From the NCBI GenBank assembly GCA_028825445.1, contig JAPKAD010000003.1:1-64000 (forward strand): a stretch of DNA of 64,000 nucleotides. Reading direction: 5' to 3'. The notes beneath the pieces were generated by a model. It searched no databases, had not been told where the DNA came from, and saw only the letters and a program-made list of their open reading frames with translations. Shown one piece after another: positions 36,601 to 45,953 of the stretch; the first letter of the stretch is position 1; every line of letters starts with the position of its first letter. The stretch is from Octadecabacter sp. (lineage in GTDB: Bacteria > Pseudomonadota > Alphaproteobacteria > Rhodobacterales > Rhodobacteraceae). The position numbers were made by a program, and so were the translations under genes.

Positions 36601-37197
36601 TCAAACGAGATCACTAATTAACGCGTCAAGATTACCACCACGCGCGTCAAGCATCGTGCCAATTTCAGCGCGTTCAGACAGGAGCATGTTAATGCCTTCA
36701 ATAATCAAATTAAAAAACACTGGGCGGCCTGGGCGGTCAGACACGTGAAAATCCACATGAAACGGTGACTGATTGCGCAGAATGGCAAGTGTATTTACCT
36801 CAATATAGCTATTCACAGCTTTTGACCCCTGAACTTGAATTTCACCACCTGCAAATTCATTAAAACGGCTACCATATTTTCTTGCCAGGTAGTTACCAAA
36901 AGCAGAACTAAAGGCACTTTTCTGCGCTTGGGAAGCAGACCGTCCATCGTTGCCCAGCGCATAGGCAGCGATGTAGGGCGTATCAGAATAACGTTCAAAG
37001 ACACCTTTAAAGCTGTTCACCATTGAGTTCATGTTCGCACCTGACTGAATGACGACGTTGATATCTCCTACGGCAGAGTTCACCAAAGCCTCAGCTTCGT
37101 TGCTGGTTAACGCAAAACTTGGCAGTGGCAACGCAGCCAGAACCCCTGCACCGCCAACGGCCATGAGATTACGGCGTGAACAAGTCAGATCAACCAT
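36601..37197 (-). CDS. mlaC: MlaC-family phospholipid-binding protein
   Basis: A 198-residue exported protein. The N-terminus (MVDLTCSRRNLMAVGGAGVLAAL) has a twin-arginine-like signal sequence ending near ALPLPSFA. The Ttg2D/MlaC domain follows, with FERYSDTPYIAAYALGNDGR and QSPFHVDFHVSDRPGRPVFF. MlaC carries phospholipids across the periplasm between MlaA at the outer membrane and the MlaFEDB complex (not in the window). Its ATG overlaps the TAA of mlaA (TAATG), so the genes are coupled. Confidence 0.9.
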   Translation of the reverse strand: MVDLTCSRRNLMAVGGAGVLAALPLPSFALTSNEAEALVNSAVGDINVVIQSGANMNSMVNSFKGVFERYSDTPYIAAYALGNDGRSASQAQKSAFSSAFGNYLARKYGSRFNEFAGGEIQVQGSKAVNSYIEVNTLAILRNQSPFHVDFHVSDRPGRPVFFNLIIEGINMLLSERAEIGTMLDARGGNLDALISDLV

Positions 37198-37979
37198 TAT
37201 TCAAATCCCTCTAGACTAAATTCATTCGAAAACGGGTCGATTTCATCACTTACCGGTGGTTCTAAACCCAGCTCAAAGCGTCGATTCTGCAAGTAAGCCA
37301 TTCGGGCTACTGCATAACTATCTGCGCTATTATACAAGACGCCATCAATCGTATCCATAAATGCACCGCGCGAAATAGCTAAGTTAGCGACCCGCGCGTC
37401 CATTGCATAGTCCAGCTGCGCGGCGGTGCCCACGCTTTGTAATGGGTTAAACAACATATCAATTAAGGTTCCCACGGCGTCCCGTTCGGTAGATGGGCCA
37501 AACACTGGTAATACGAGGTAAGCTCCTTCAGCCACACCCCAAACTGCAAGAGTTTCACCAAAGTCTGTAGTTTCTTCAACCAGACCAATCGCACCTGCGG
37601 GATCAAACGTCCCGCCAATACCAACCGTTGTGTTGATCAAAAACCGCATTGTATTAACGCCCACCCCAACTACGTCGCCTTGCAGCAGCCCATTGGCAAC
37701 CATACTGGGAAGGCCGACGGTGTCTGCGAAACTTGCGACACGTCCAGTGACTTCCGTCGGAAAAGCACTGGCCAATTGGCCAGCAGGTCGTAAAATAGAA
37801 CGATCAATAGATATAAGGAGATCATAGTTGGTTCGATTGCTGGCTTCGTAGGGGTCGTTAAATTTAGCGTCCGGCGTTGGCGCAGTACAAGCCGACTGCA
37901 AAACTAAAGCTATTATAACGCAACTCTTGCGAAAATTAATTTTTACAGAAAGTGGCAAACACATACTCACAATTAACAT
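37197..37979 (-). CDS. mlaA: MlaA/VacJ-family outer-membrane lipoprotein
   Basis: A 260-residue lipoprotein with a signal peptide ending in the lipobox LQSAC (Cys about residue 31). The VacJ domain includes FNDPYEASNRTNYDL, TVGIGGTFDPAGAIGL, DFGETLAVWGVAEGAYLVLPVFGPST and NPLQSVG. MlaA removes misplaced phospholipids from the outer leaflet of the outer membrane and passes them to MlaC. Two starts are possible (37979 and 37964) and neither has a strong ribosome binding site; the longer is listed. It is the first gene of an mlaA-mlaC unit. Confidence 0.93.
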   Translation of the reverse strand: MLIVSMCLPLSVKINFRKSCVIIALVLQSACTAPTPDAKFNDPYEASNRTNYDLLISIDRSILRPAGQLASAFPTEVTGRVASFADTVGLPSMVANGLLQGDVVGVGVNTMRFLINTTVGIGGTFDPAGAIGLVEETTDFGETLAVWGVAEGAYLVLPVFGPSTERDAVGTLIDMLFNPLQSVGTAAQLDYAMDARVANLAISRGAFMDTIDGVLYNSADSYAVARMAYLQNRRFELGLEPPVSDEIDPFSNEFSLEGFE

Positions 37980-39367
37980 TGACAGTTTTTATTTAGGTCA
38001 CAAATTATATTTAACAGGTCTCCGCGGGGATAAATGCACAACTTAGTGACGCATATGCAACCAAGAATTTTTTAATAGTGGCGTAGTTTCAAAGCGAAAG
38101 GCGCAATAGTGTCAATAAGGAATTACACTTTAGGTGAATTGGTTTTTTTAATTAGTTGTCATGGTTCTCGGCACACTTTTAAAATCAAATAACAGTATCC
38201 ACCATAATCTAGCCTCCCAGCCAACAGCCATAGCCTTATGAGAGATCCTCAATAAGCTTTTTAGGGTCGTGGGCTGGCACAGACTTCAGTTGTGCCGACC
38301 AGACAACTTAAAGGCAAAATTATAAAACTCGACAAGATAACTTGCAGCCTTTGCTCGCAGTGTTGCTGAAAACAGTATCAAAATTACAATTGAACCTTTT
38401 AGTAATGAGTTAGCGCGCCACAAAGACGTCCCTTATGACAGCCAAGAGTTTCCATCGATCAATTGGCGCTTCATTTATATTGGTTGCAAGTTCAGCGCGC
38501 GTTCCGGCATAGCCAGACGCGATTGAGTGTTTAAGTGCTTTCATACTTACTGCCAGACGGCAAACCTCTCCCAGCCAGTGAGCTGGTTCCGCGTTAAATT
38601 GCGGTTCGAATCTCTTTAGACATAACTGTCTTATTGCCTGAAATACGTCTCAGGTATTGCAAGAGAATCATTTGTCGGGTATTCAATGAGTTGTGAAGAT
38701 CAATGAATGCCCTTTGGAGCCACCGGTTTCTTAGGGTTTTTTTGTGCCTTAGTCTGCTCCTTTTCCTCAGTTTCATTGTGCTCAAACTTGAGCGGCTAAA
38801 ACCTGTCTGCTAATTATACAATTTTAAGAAGTTACACTGAGCGAATAATTTATAATAATGGTGCTCCAGTTTGACCACTTTAAAATAAGCGCGCCAGAAA
38901 ACGGTATGGCGTATGGCCCAAAAGAATTTGGGTTTGGCGTTGTGATCTTGCCCACTGATTCACTGTTATTATCCGACCACAAGAAGACATGTTTGTTATT
39001 CTAGCACAGGTCTCGCTAACAGACATCGACTTACTAACAATCAGCAAAAGATTGTGTTGCATTTTTAAGCACTTAATCAGCGTACGACAATAGAACTTTA
39101 CGTCACGATCGCTTTAGCGCCCGCCCAAGCTTTAACTAATAATACAAACTGTGGGTCCTGCTAATATACAAAAATTACGGTTAGCGTCGACAAGCTTATA
39201 CGGCTGGCAAGCAACACAACCCTAATTTTAGGCGTGCCAGTTGTTGCATTTATTATTAAGGCGGACCAAACGCCGTTTAACTACCGGATACAGCACAGCT
39301 GTCAGATTACATTGCGCGCACGTTTAGGGACGGTTAGCGTCTCGTAAAATCCCTGAAAGGAACTCTA
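37980..39367. other. 1.4 kb tract without a convincing gene
   Basis: Several short coding-like scraps occur. On the minus strand around 38675-38790 one frame reads HNETEEKEQTKAQKNPKKPV, ending in a stop, and has no start codon. Near 39190-39300 a plus-strand frame reads LIRLASNTTLILGVPVVAFI. Neither is recognised. GCGGTTCGAATCTC at 38601 resembles a tRNA T-loop, but no cloverleaf can be drawn. The tract separates the mlaA promoter side from the ridA operon. Confidence 0.4.
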
Positions 39368-39826
39368 ATGTCCATTGAAGCCCACCTTGCTAAACTTGGC
39401 GTCATCCTACCCGATGCTCCCGCCCCCGCGGCCAATTATATGCCTTGGGTCAGAACGGGCAATCTGTTGTTCATATCTGGTCAGATTGCGGCGAACACGG
39501 ATGGCTTCATCACTGGTAAATTAGGCGAAAACATGACTGTCGAAGATGGTGCTCTTGCTGCCAAAGCCTGCGGTGTTAGCTTGCTTGCCCAACTCAAGGC
39601 TGGCTGCGATGGCGACCTTGACCGTCTTGTTCAGGTCGTAAAGTTAGTCGGGTTTGTAAATTCCACACCTGATTTTGGCGATCAGCCCAAAGTCATCAAC
39701 GGCTGTTCGGACTTCATGGTTGAAGCGCTTGGCGATAAGGGCCGCCACTCACGCAGTGCTGTGTCCGCAGCCTCTCTACCGTTTGGTGTCGCCGTTGAAA
39801 TCGAAGGCATATTCGAGATTTCATGA
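39368..39826 (+). CDS. RidA family protein
   Basis: A 152-residue RidA/YjgF-like protein. It has LLFISGQIAANTDGFITGKL, VEDGALAAKACGVSLLAQLKA and the C-terminal block RHSRSAVSAASLPFGVAVEIEG. It is of the longer subtype common in Proteobacteria, so it may or may not be an enamine/imine deaminase like true RidA. GAAAGGA precedes the ATG. Its TGA overlaps the next ATG (ATGA), and it opens a four-gene coupled unit. Confidence 0.92.
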   Translation: MSIEAHLAKLGVILPDAPAPAANYMPWVRTGNLLFISGQIAANTDGFITGKLGENMTVEDGALAAKACGVSLLAQLKAGCDGDLDRLVQVVKLVGFVNSTPDFGDQPKVINGCSDFMVEALGDKGRHSRSAVSAASLPFGVAVEIEGIFEIS

Positions 39827-40569
39827 TCCTTCCCAAAAACTTCTTTGCGCAGGCCTTTGCCCACCGCGGCTTACACAATGCAAAAGCAGCCGAAAATTCA
39901 ATGGCAGCGTTTCACGCCGCCATTGACGCTGGCTATGGGATCGAACTGGACATACAGCCATCTTTGGACGGTATACCGATGGTATTTCACGACTACGACC
40001 TTGAACGTCTAACCAAAATTTCTGGTCCCATCGCCCAAAAATTAGCGTCTGACTTGGAAGGTATTAAGCTGTCCAATTGTGATGGAAGCATTCCAACACT
40101 TGCCACTGTTTTAAAATTGGTTGCAGGTCGCGTACCTCTATTGATTGAAATTAAGGACCAAGATGGTGCGCTTGGCTTCAATGTTGGGCCATTAGAAAAG
40201 GCAGTTTGCGCGGTACTGGAAGGTTATAAAGGCGACGTTGCGTTAATGTCGTTTAACCCCCATTCTGTCGCTGCATGCCAGACCTATGCACCTAAAATTC
40301 CGCGTGGCATCACCACATGCCCCTATCCTGCCAAAGACTGGCCAACTGTCCCCGAACCTGTGCGCGTCGCCCAAGCAGCGATTCCCGACTTTGACCGTGT
40401 TGGTGCCTGCTTTATCAGCCATCAACAAGATGATCTTACATCGCCTCACGTTACCGACCTTAAATTGCGCGGGGTACCTATCTTTTGTTGGACGATCCGC
40501 AGCACTGCTATGGAAAAACGCGCTCGAAAAATTGCTCATAACATCACATTTGAGGGCTACTGCGCTTGA
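39823..40569 (+). CDS. Glycerophosphodiester phosphodiesterase family protein
   Basis: A 248-residue TIM-barrel protein. The active-site parts are AFAHRGLHN (His-Arg), ENSMAAFHAAID, GIELDIQPSLDGIPMVFHDYDLERLT (metal-binding Glu and Asp plus the second His) and LLIEIKDQ. It hydrolyses glycerophosphodiesters to glycerol 3-phosphate and an alcohol. There is no signal peptide, so a cytoplasmic location is expected. It is translationally coupled to the RidA-family gene by an ATGA overlap. Confidence 0.92.
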   Translation: MILPKNFFAQAFAHRGLHNAKAAENSMAAFHAAIDAGYGIELDIQPSLDGIPMVFHDYDLERLTKISGPIAQKLASDLEGIKLSNCDGSIPTLATVLKLVAGRVPLLIEIKDQDGALGFNVGPLEKAVCAVLEGYKGDVALMSFNPHSVAACQTYAPKIPRGITTCPYPAKDWPTVPEPVRVAQAAIPDFDRVGACFISHQQDDLTSPHVTDLKLRGVPIFCWTIRSTAMEKRARKIAHNITFEGYCA

Positions 40570-40599
40570 CCCAGCGCTCTTAGACGCCACTTGTAGTTT

Positions 40600-41784
40600 A
40601 TGGACGGAAGCACAATTGAAATCACCACGCACAACACACTTAGCGGGATTAAGCCGGCGGAATGGGACATGTGCGCCTGCCCCGAAGCGAGTTCCGGTCG
40701 CGCCATTGACCCATTCACCACCTACCGCTTTCTAAAGGCTCTTGAAGACAGCGGAAGTGTTGGTGCTGGCAGCGGTTGGCATCCACATTATTTGACTGCA
40801 CATCAGGATGGTCAGATGATAGCCTGTGCACCACTTTATGGGAAAAACCATTCACAGGGCGAATACATGTTCGACCACAATTTTGCCCAAGCATTTGAAC
40901 GATCAGGAAAACGTTACTACCCAAAATTACAGATTGCTGTGCCATTTACCCCTGCCACAGGACGGCGGTTTTTGACCCGCTCAGGGTTCGAAGTTCAAGG
41001 CATGTCAGCTTTGGTTCAAGGTACAGTTCAGATCGCATCTGACAATGACCTTTCTTCAATTCACGCAACATTTTGCACAGAGGCCGAGGCCATCGCCGGC
41101 GCGGAGATGGGCCTGTTATCCCGCACATCTCAGCAATACCACTGGTCTAATAAAGGTTATGTGGATTGGGACGATTTTCTTGTGGCGCTCTCAAGCCGGA
41201 AACGCAAAACGCTGCGCAAAGAACGTTTAACGGCGCAAGGATTTGGTGGGGAGATTATCCAGCTAACAGGCGATCAGATTAAACCACAGCACTGGGATGC
41301 CTTTTGGGAATTTTACCAAGACACGGGCGCGCGCAAGTGGGGACAGCCCTACCTAACGCGCAAATTCTTTGATATCGTCCAAGAACGCTTACGTGATGAC
41401 ATTCTACTGGTCTTCGCGATGCGTGATAGTGTTCCCATCGCGGGTGCACTAAATGTTATCGGACGCGATACGCTTTATGGCCGCTATTGGGGTTGTGCAG
41501 AAAATCACCCCTGCCTACATTTTGAGCTCTGCTACTATCAGGCCATGGACTACGCGATTGCCCACGGCATGAAACGGGTCGAAGCTGGCGCTCAGGGTGA
41601 ACACAAACTTGCCCGTGGCTACCTACCAGTTACTACACATTCGTTGCACTGGTTTGGTGATGTCGGTTTTCGCAATGCCGTCTCTGATTATCTGGACGCC
41701 GAACGCGTTGCCGTTGATGATGAAATCGAAATTCTGACGTCCTATGGGCCGTTCAGAAAAATCAAAGTGAAGGAACAAGAATGA
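40600..41784 (+). CDS. FemAB-like (DUF482) GNAT-superfamily protein
   Basis: A 394-residue protein of the FemAB_like/DUF482 family. It contains [55 protein letters not shown] and [18 protein letters not shown], the last a very conserved block. The family is related to peptidoglycan-bridge aminoacyltransferases, but the substrate in Proteobacteria is unknown. It lies between the GDPD gene and phhB, ending in an ATGA overlap with the latter. Confidence 0.9.
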   Translation: MDGSTIEITTHNTLSGIKPAEWDMCACPEASSGRAIDPFTTYRFLKALEDSGSVGAGSGWHPHYLTAHQDGQMIACAPLYGKNHSQGEYMFDHNFAQAFERSGKRYYPKLQIAVPFTPATGRRFLTRSGFEVQGMSALVQGTVQIASDNDLSSIHATFCTEAEAIAGAEMGLLSRTSQQYHWSNKGYVDWDDFLVALSSRKRKTLRKERLTAQGFGGEIIQLTGDQIKPQHWDAFWEFYQDTGARKWGQPYLTRKFFDIVQERLRDDILLVFAMRDSVPIAGALNVIGRDTLYGRYWGCAENHPCLHFELCYYQAMDYAIAHGMKRVEAGAQGEHKLARGYLPVTTHSLHWFGDVGFRNAVSDYLDAERVAVDDEIEILTSYGPFRKIKVKEQE

Positions 41785-42059
41785 GCATTGAGCTGGATCA
41801 AGCAGGCCGTGACACCATGATCGCTGCGGGTTGGGATGTCACCGACACAACTGCGCATAAGACCTTTACGTTTAAGAATTTTGTTGAGGCATTCGGCTGG
41901 ATGACATCGGCCGCTATTGTCGCAGAAAAGATAGACCACCATCCAGAATGGTCCAACGTTTATAAAACTGTGAACGTAACGTTAACGACCCACGACACTG
42001 GCGGGCTATCAAATCTGGACTTAAAACTCGCTAAAAGAATGGATGCGCTGGCAGGATAA
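41781..42059 (+). CDS. phhB: 4a-hydroxytetrahydrobiopterin dehydratase (pterin-4a-carbinolamine dehydratase)
   Basis: A 92-residue protein with [29 protein letters not shown], containing the active-site histidines and the DHHPEW motif, followed by [21 protein letters not shown]. It dehydrates 4a-hydroxytetrahydropterin; in bacteria it can support phenylalanine hydroxylase or molybdopterin metabolism. No phenylalanine hydroxylase gene is in the window. It is the last gene of the RidA-GDPD-FemAB unit. Confidence 0.93.
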   Translation: MSIELDQAGRDTMIAAGWDVTDTTAHKTFTFKNFVEAFGWMTSAAIVAEKIDHHPEWSNVYKTVNVTLTTHDTGGLSNLDLKLAKRMDALAG

Positions 42060-42077
42060 ATCCTCCAGCGCAATTAA

Positions 42078-42566
42078 TTACATGTCTTCCAAAAGGCCTT
42101 CGCCAGCAGATACTTCGCACAAGCCAGGGTTTTCTTCTTCGTTCAACACTTTAACTTCACCGTCTACCACCAGCATAGCATAACGTTTAGATCGATCAAT
42201 CAAGCCTGCAGGTGGCGCTGAAAACTCCATGCCCATTGCCTTGGTAAACGTCGATTCAGGATCGCCTACCATGGTGATTCCAGCCTCGGTTGCGCCGGTT
42301 GTTTCACCCCACGCGCCCATAACGAATGGGTCGTTGACAGCAACGCAGATGATTTCTTCGACCCCGCGTTCCTTGAATGTATCTTTGGTACGGATGTAAC
42401 TTGGCACATGTGCTGTCGTACATGTGCCCGTATAGGCCCCAGGCACGGCGAAAATCACCACTGTGCGGCCTTCTGTCAATGTTGACACGGAAACGCCCTC
42501 TGGCCCATCGGCACCAAGTCTTACCAGCATTGCATCTGGAACTTTATCGCCTACTGATATTGTCAT
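42078..42566 (-). CDS. Peroxiredoxin, Prx5 type
   Basis: A 162-residue protein starting MTISVGDKVPDAMLV. The peroxidatic Cys49 is in VPGAYTGTCTTAHVPSYI, and EEIICVAVNDPFVMGAWG is the second conserved block. Cys150 (NPGLCEVS) could act as resolving cysteine. It reduces peroxides with a thiol donor. The ORF track extends to 42839, but AAGGGTG upstream of 42566 and the family length fix the start there. It is divergent from the ferredoxin reductase gene and convergent with phhB. Confidence 0.93.
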   Translation of the reverse strand: MTISVGDKVPDAMLVRLGADGPEGVSVSTLTEGRTVVIFAVPGAYTGTCTTAHVPSYIRTKDTFKERGVEEIICVAVNDPFVMGAWGETTGATEAGITMVGDPESTFTKAMGMEFSAPPAGLIDRSKRYAMLVVDGEVKVLNEEENPGLCEVSAGEGLLEDM

Positions 42567-42649
42567 ATTACACCCTTGTTTGGTAATTGCATTAATCGAT
42601 GCCCTCAATATAGGGTCCATTTTGTCAGCAACCAGACGGGAATAGCCTA

Positions 42650-43858
42650 ATGAGTCATATTGTTGTGATCGGCGCTGGCCAAGCGGGCGCTTCTTTGGTC
42701 GGAAAACTGCGCACTGAAGGGTTTGAGGGTGACATAACATTGCTGGGCGCCGAGGATGGCCCACCTTATCAACGACCCGCCTTATCAAAGGCTTACCTGC
42801 TAGGTGAAATGGAGCGTGAACGTCTATTTTTGCGCCCACGTGATTGGTACGAAGGCAATGACATCACCCTACGCACAGGCACCCGCGCAGTGTCAGTCGA
42901 TTCGCAAGCGCGCACAGTCACGCTTGAGGGTGATGAGGTACTGACCTATGATCAACTCGCATTTACCACAGGATCGCATCCGCGCACATTGCCCGCCACG
43001 ATTGGTGGTGAATTAGACGGCGTATTTACTGTCCGCAACCTGGCTGACGCTGATGCGTTAAAGTCAGAATTTCTTACAGGTCGGCATTTGCTGGTAATCG
43101 GAGGAGGCTACATAGGACTTGAGGCCGCTGCCGTTGCTTCAAAAATGGGGCTGCATGTAACCCTTGTTGAAATGGAGACCCGTATTTTGCAGCGCGTCGC
43201 AGCTCCAGAAACATCTGATTATTTTCGCACCCTCCACGACAGCCATAATGTTGATATCCGCGAGGGTGTCAGACTAGATCGTCTTATTGGGGAGGCGCAT
43301 ATCACTGGAGCAATCCTATCTGATGGCAGCCAGATTGATGTAGATTTCGCCATTGTTGGCGTTGGAATTTACCCAGCAACAGCGTTAGCCCAAAGTGCGG
43401 GTGTTGCCTGTGACAACGGTATAGTGACCAACGCATATGGTAAGACGTCCAATCCGCATATCTGGGCCGCTGGCGACTGCGCAACTTCGGATTGGCACGG
43501 CCAAAAAATCCGCCTTGAAAGTGTGGGCAACGCCATAGATCAGGCAGAAATTATTGCATGTAACATGCTTGGTGCAAATCAAATCTACGTACCTAAGCCA
43601 TGGTTTTGGTCTGATCAATTTGACGTAAAACTTCAAATTGCAGGTCTAAATATCGGTTACACCCAAATTATCACGCGTAAAAATGGGGATGCGCAGTCAC
43701 ATTGGTATTACCGCGAAGACACGCTTATCGCGGTGGACGCAATGAACGATCCGCGTAGCTATATGATTGGAAAGCGATTAATTGAGGCTGGAAAGTCGCC
43801 AGCGCCAAGTGTCATTGCGGACCTAAACACAGACATGAAGGCGCTGCTGAAACAATGA
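42650..43858 (+). CDS. FAD-dependent ferredoxin/rubredoxin reductase
   Basis: A 402-residue oxidoreductase of the ferredoxin reductase type seen with oxygenases. The FAD motif is VVIGAGQAGASLVGKLR (residues 4-20), YQRPALSKAYLLG follows, the NAD motif is LVIGGGYIGLEAAAVASKMG (about 147-166), and the second FAD motif is IWAAGDCA. The C-terminal reductase domain contains PWFWSDQFDVKLQIAG. It passes electrons from NAD(P)H to a small iron-sulfur or P450 partner, which is not in the window. It overlaps rsmD by ATGA. Confidence 0.9.
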   Translation: MSHIVVIGAGQAGASLVGKLRTEGFEGDITLLGAEDGPPYQRPALSKAYLLGEMERERLFLRPRDWYEGNDITLRTGTRAVSVDSQARTVTLEGDEVLTYDQLAFTTGSHPRTLPATIGGELDGVFTVRNLADADALKSEFLTGRHLLVIGGGYIGLEAAAVASKMGLHVTLVEMETRILQRVAAPETSDYFRTLHDSHNVDIREGVRLDRLIGEAHITGAILSDGSQIDVDFAIVGVGIYPATALAQSAGVACDNGIVTNAYGKTSNPHIWAAGDCATSDWHGQKIRLESVGNAIDQAEIIACNMLGANQIYVPKPWFWSDQFDVKLQIAGLNIGYTQIITRKNGDAQSHWYYREDTLIAVDAMNDPRSYMIGKRLIEAGKSPAPSVIADLNTDMKALLKQ

Positions 43859-44400
43859 GGATAATTGGTGGCCAACACCGCGGTTTAATGCTGGCAGATG
43901 TAGGCACAGGGGACATCGCTGCGCATCTGCGACCGACCCCTGACCGTGTGCGTGAAAGCCTGTTTAATATGCTGATGGGCCATAGCTTACCACATGGTGC
44001 ACAGGTCTTGGATCTGTTCGCGGGAACTGGTGCGCTAGGAATTGAAGCCCTTTCCCGTGGCGCTTTGCACACAACATTCGTAGATAACGGACGCGTCGCC
44101 CAAGGGCTGATCCGCGAGAACCTAACCAAGGCACGTCGCACACAGGATTCGACTTTGCTTACCTGTGCGGGTGATAAATTGCCCAAACCCTCTGCACCCT
44201 GCCAGCTCGTATTCGTCGATCCACCTTATGGAAAACACCTTGGTGGGCCCGCCGTTCTTGCAGCACAAGCACTTGGCTGGCTGGCTACGGGTGCAATAAT
44301 TATTATGGAAGACAGAGCACCACAACCTGTTGCAGGCTTTGCCCAGATAGACTTGCGTCGTTACGGTGATACCCACATCACCATGTTGCGTGCGCCATGA
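43855..44400 (+). CDS. rsmD: 16S rRNA (guanine(966)-N2)-methyltransferase RsmD
   Basis: A 181-residue SAM methyltransferase. It begins MRIIGGQHRGL and has RPTPDRVRESLFNML, the SAM motif VLDLFAGTGALGIEALSRGA (about residues 51-70) and the catalytic FVDPPYGK. It methylates G966 of 16S rRNA. It is linked by ATGA overlaps to the genes before and after, forming a three-gene coupled unit. Confidence 0.94.
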   Translation: MRIIGGQHRGLMLADVGTGDIAAHLRPTPDRVRESLFNMLMGHSLPHGAQVLDLFAGTGALGIEALSRGALHTTFVDNGRVAQGLIRENLTKARRTQDSTLLTCAGDKLPKPSAPCQLVFVDPPYGKHLGGPAVLAAQALGWLATGAIIIMEDRAPQPVAGFAQIDLRRYGDTHITMLRAP

Positions 44401-45050
44401 ATAAACGCAAGATCCCCGATCTGGTTGTCTTTGACTGCGACGGCGTATTGGTCGACACAGAAGGCCCAATGTTTGATATTTTTGCTGCCAGCATCACCGC
44501 ATACGGCCTGCCAGTAACCGCACATGAACTCGCCACCGAATTTACTGGTGGTACCACCCCAATCATGCGCGACGAGGCAATTCGCAGGGGCGCAGCACTG
44601 CCCCCTAATTGGGTCACCTTGATGAACACAGAAATTCATGCACGTATTGCACAAGGTGTCTATGTATTTGATGGTGTCTTAGACTTAATCACAGCACTTG
44701 AGGACGCGAGCGTGCCAATTTATGTGGCCTCCAACGGTACCATGAAACGCATGGGCTTGTCGCTTGGCCCGTCCGGTTTGTGGGAACGCCTTGCCGGTCG
44801 TATAATGAGCCGTGAAACATTTGCTGCCAAACCGGATCCTGCAATGATATTGCATGCCATGGCCGAAACAGGCGCGCAGGCAAGCCACACTTTCATGATC
44901 GATGACAGCGTTTCTGGCTGCCAAGCTGGAATTAACGCGGATGTACAAACCATTGGTTTTGCGACCGAAGGCCAAGACACACGGCTCACTGCGATTGGCG
45001 CGAGGGTCGCCAATTCTATGGCAGAGGTCAGCCGCCTAATCTTGGGCTAG
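44397..45050 (+). CDS. HAD-superfamily hydrolase (phosphatase-like)
   Basis: A 217-residue HAD protein. Motif I is VVFDCDGVLVDTE (residues 10-22), motif II is YVASNGT, and motifs III/IV are AKPDPAMILHA and FMIDDSVSGCQAGINA. The helical cap lies at about 25-80. It resembles beta-phosphoglucomutase/phosphatase subgroups; the substrate is unknown. It ends nine bases before the convergent map gene. Confidence 0.9.
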   Translation: MNKRKIPDLVVFDCDGVLVDTEGPMFDIFAASITAYGLPVTAHELATEFTGGTTPIMRDEAIRRGAALPPNWVTLMNTEIHARIAQGVYVFDGVLDLITALEDASVPIYVASNGTMKRMGLSLGPSGLWERLAGRIMSRETFAAKPDPAMILHAMAETGAQASHTFMIDDSVSGCQAGINADVQTIGFATEGQDTRLTAIGARVANSMAEVSRLILG

Positions 45051-45059
45051 CCCAATCTA

Positions 45060-45896
45060 TCACTTGTATGTTGGGTGGAATTTGCCTGTAGGTGACACCG
45101 TGAAAATTTCTGCCCCGTCTGCCGTGATCCCAATGGAATGTTCAAACTGCGCTGACAAGGATTTATCACGCGTAACAGCTGTCCAATCGTCCTTTAGAAT
45201 TTTGGTTTCAGGTCGCCCCAAGTTAACCATTGGTTCAATCGTAAAAATCATGCCTTCTTCGAGCACAGGTCCCGTACCAGCTCGCCCATAATGAAGCACA
45301 TTTGGCGGTGCATGAAATACCAACCCCAACCCATGACCACAAAAATCACGTACGACCGACATGCGCTCAGCCTCAACAAAGCTTTGTATCGCGTGGCCGA
45401 TGTCACCAAAAGTATTGCCTGGCTTCGCAACGTCAATTGAAAGCATCAGCGCATCGTGTGTCACCTGGATCAGACGTTCAGCCTTACGGTTCGGTTCTCC
45501 ACCTGCGACGTACATGCGGCTGGTATCACCGAACCAACCGTCAACTATCACCGTGACATCAATGTTGATGATATCGCCATTTTTCAATGTCTTTTCGCTT
45601 GGAATGCCGTGACAAACTACATGGTTCACGCTGATGCAGCTGGCGTGCTGGTAGCCTTTGTAACCAATCGTAGCCGACACCGCGCCCGCCTCATCAACCC
45701 ATTGCGTGATCAAACGATCAAGTTCAGCCGTGGTATGACCAACGGTTACATGCTCTGCTATACGATCCAAAATCTCAGCCGCCAAGCGACCTGCTTTACG
45801 CATACCACCAAATTCACTTGTCTTGTACAGACGAATTCCATCTTTTGTCAGCAGTGCCTTTGATGTGTCCAAAACGTGCATCCTTCTTGCTTGCAT
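45060..45896 (-). CDS. map: Type I methionine aminopeptidase
   Basis: A 278-residue MetAP. The metal ligands lie in NIDVTVIVDGWFGDTSRMYV, GHGLGLVFHAPPNVLHYG, IFTIEPMVN and QFEHSIGI. It removes the N-terminal Met from nascent proteins using two divalent metals. Two in-frame ATGs (45896 and 45881) open the gene and neither has a well-spaced ribosome binding site; the longer is kept. It is 57 bases downstream of sfsA on the same strand. Confidence 0.95.
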   Translation of the reverse strand: MQARRMHVLDTSKALLTKDGIRLYKTSEFGGMRKAGRLAAEILDRIAEHVTVGHTTAELDRLITQWVDEAGAVSATIGYKGYQHASCISVNHVVCHGIPSEKTLKNGDIINIDVTVIVDGWFGDTSRMYVAGGEPNRKAERLIQVTHDALMLSIDVAKPGNTFGDIGHAIQSFVEAERMSVVRDFCGHGLGLVFHAPPNVLHYGRAGTGPVLEEGMIFTIEPMVNLGRPETKILKDDWTAVTRDKSLSAQFEHSIGITADGAEIFTVSPTGKFHPTYK

Positions 45897-45953
45897 TCCA
45901 AATAGAATAAACTTTGCAGGTTCTAAACCCCCTGTATCGATTTCACCAAAAAA

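Noticed and set aside
38601-38625. GCGGTTCGAATCTC resembling a tRNA T-loop
   Set aside because: The flanking bases do not form a T-stem, and no acceptor, D or anticodon arms can be drawn.
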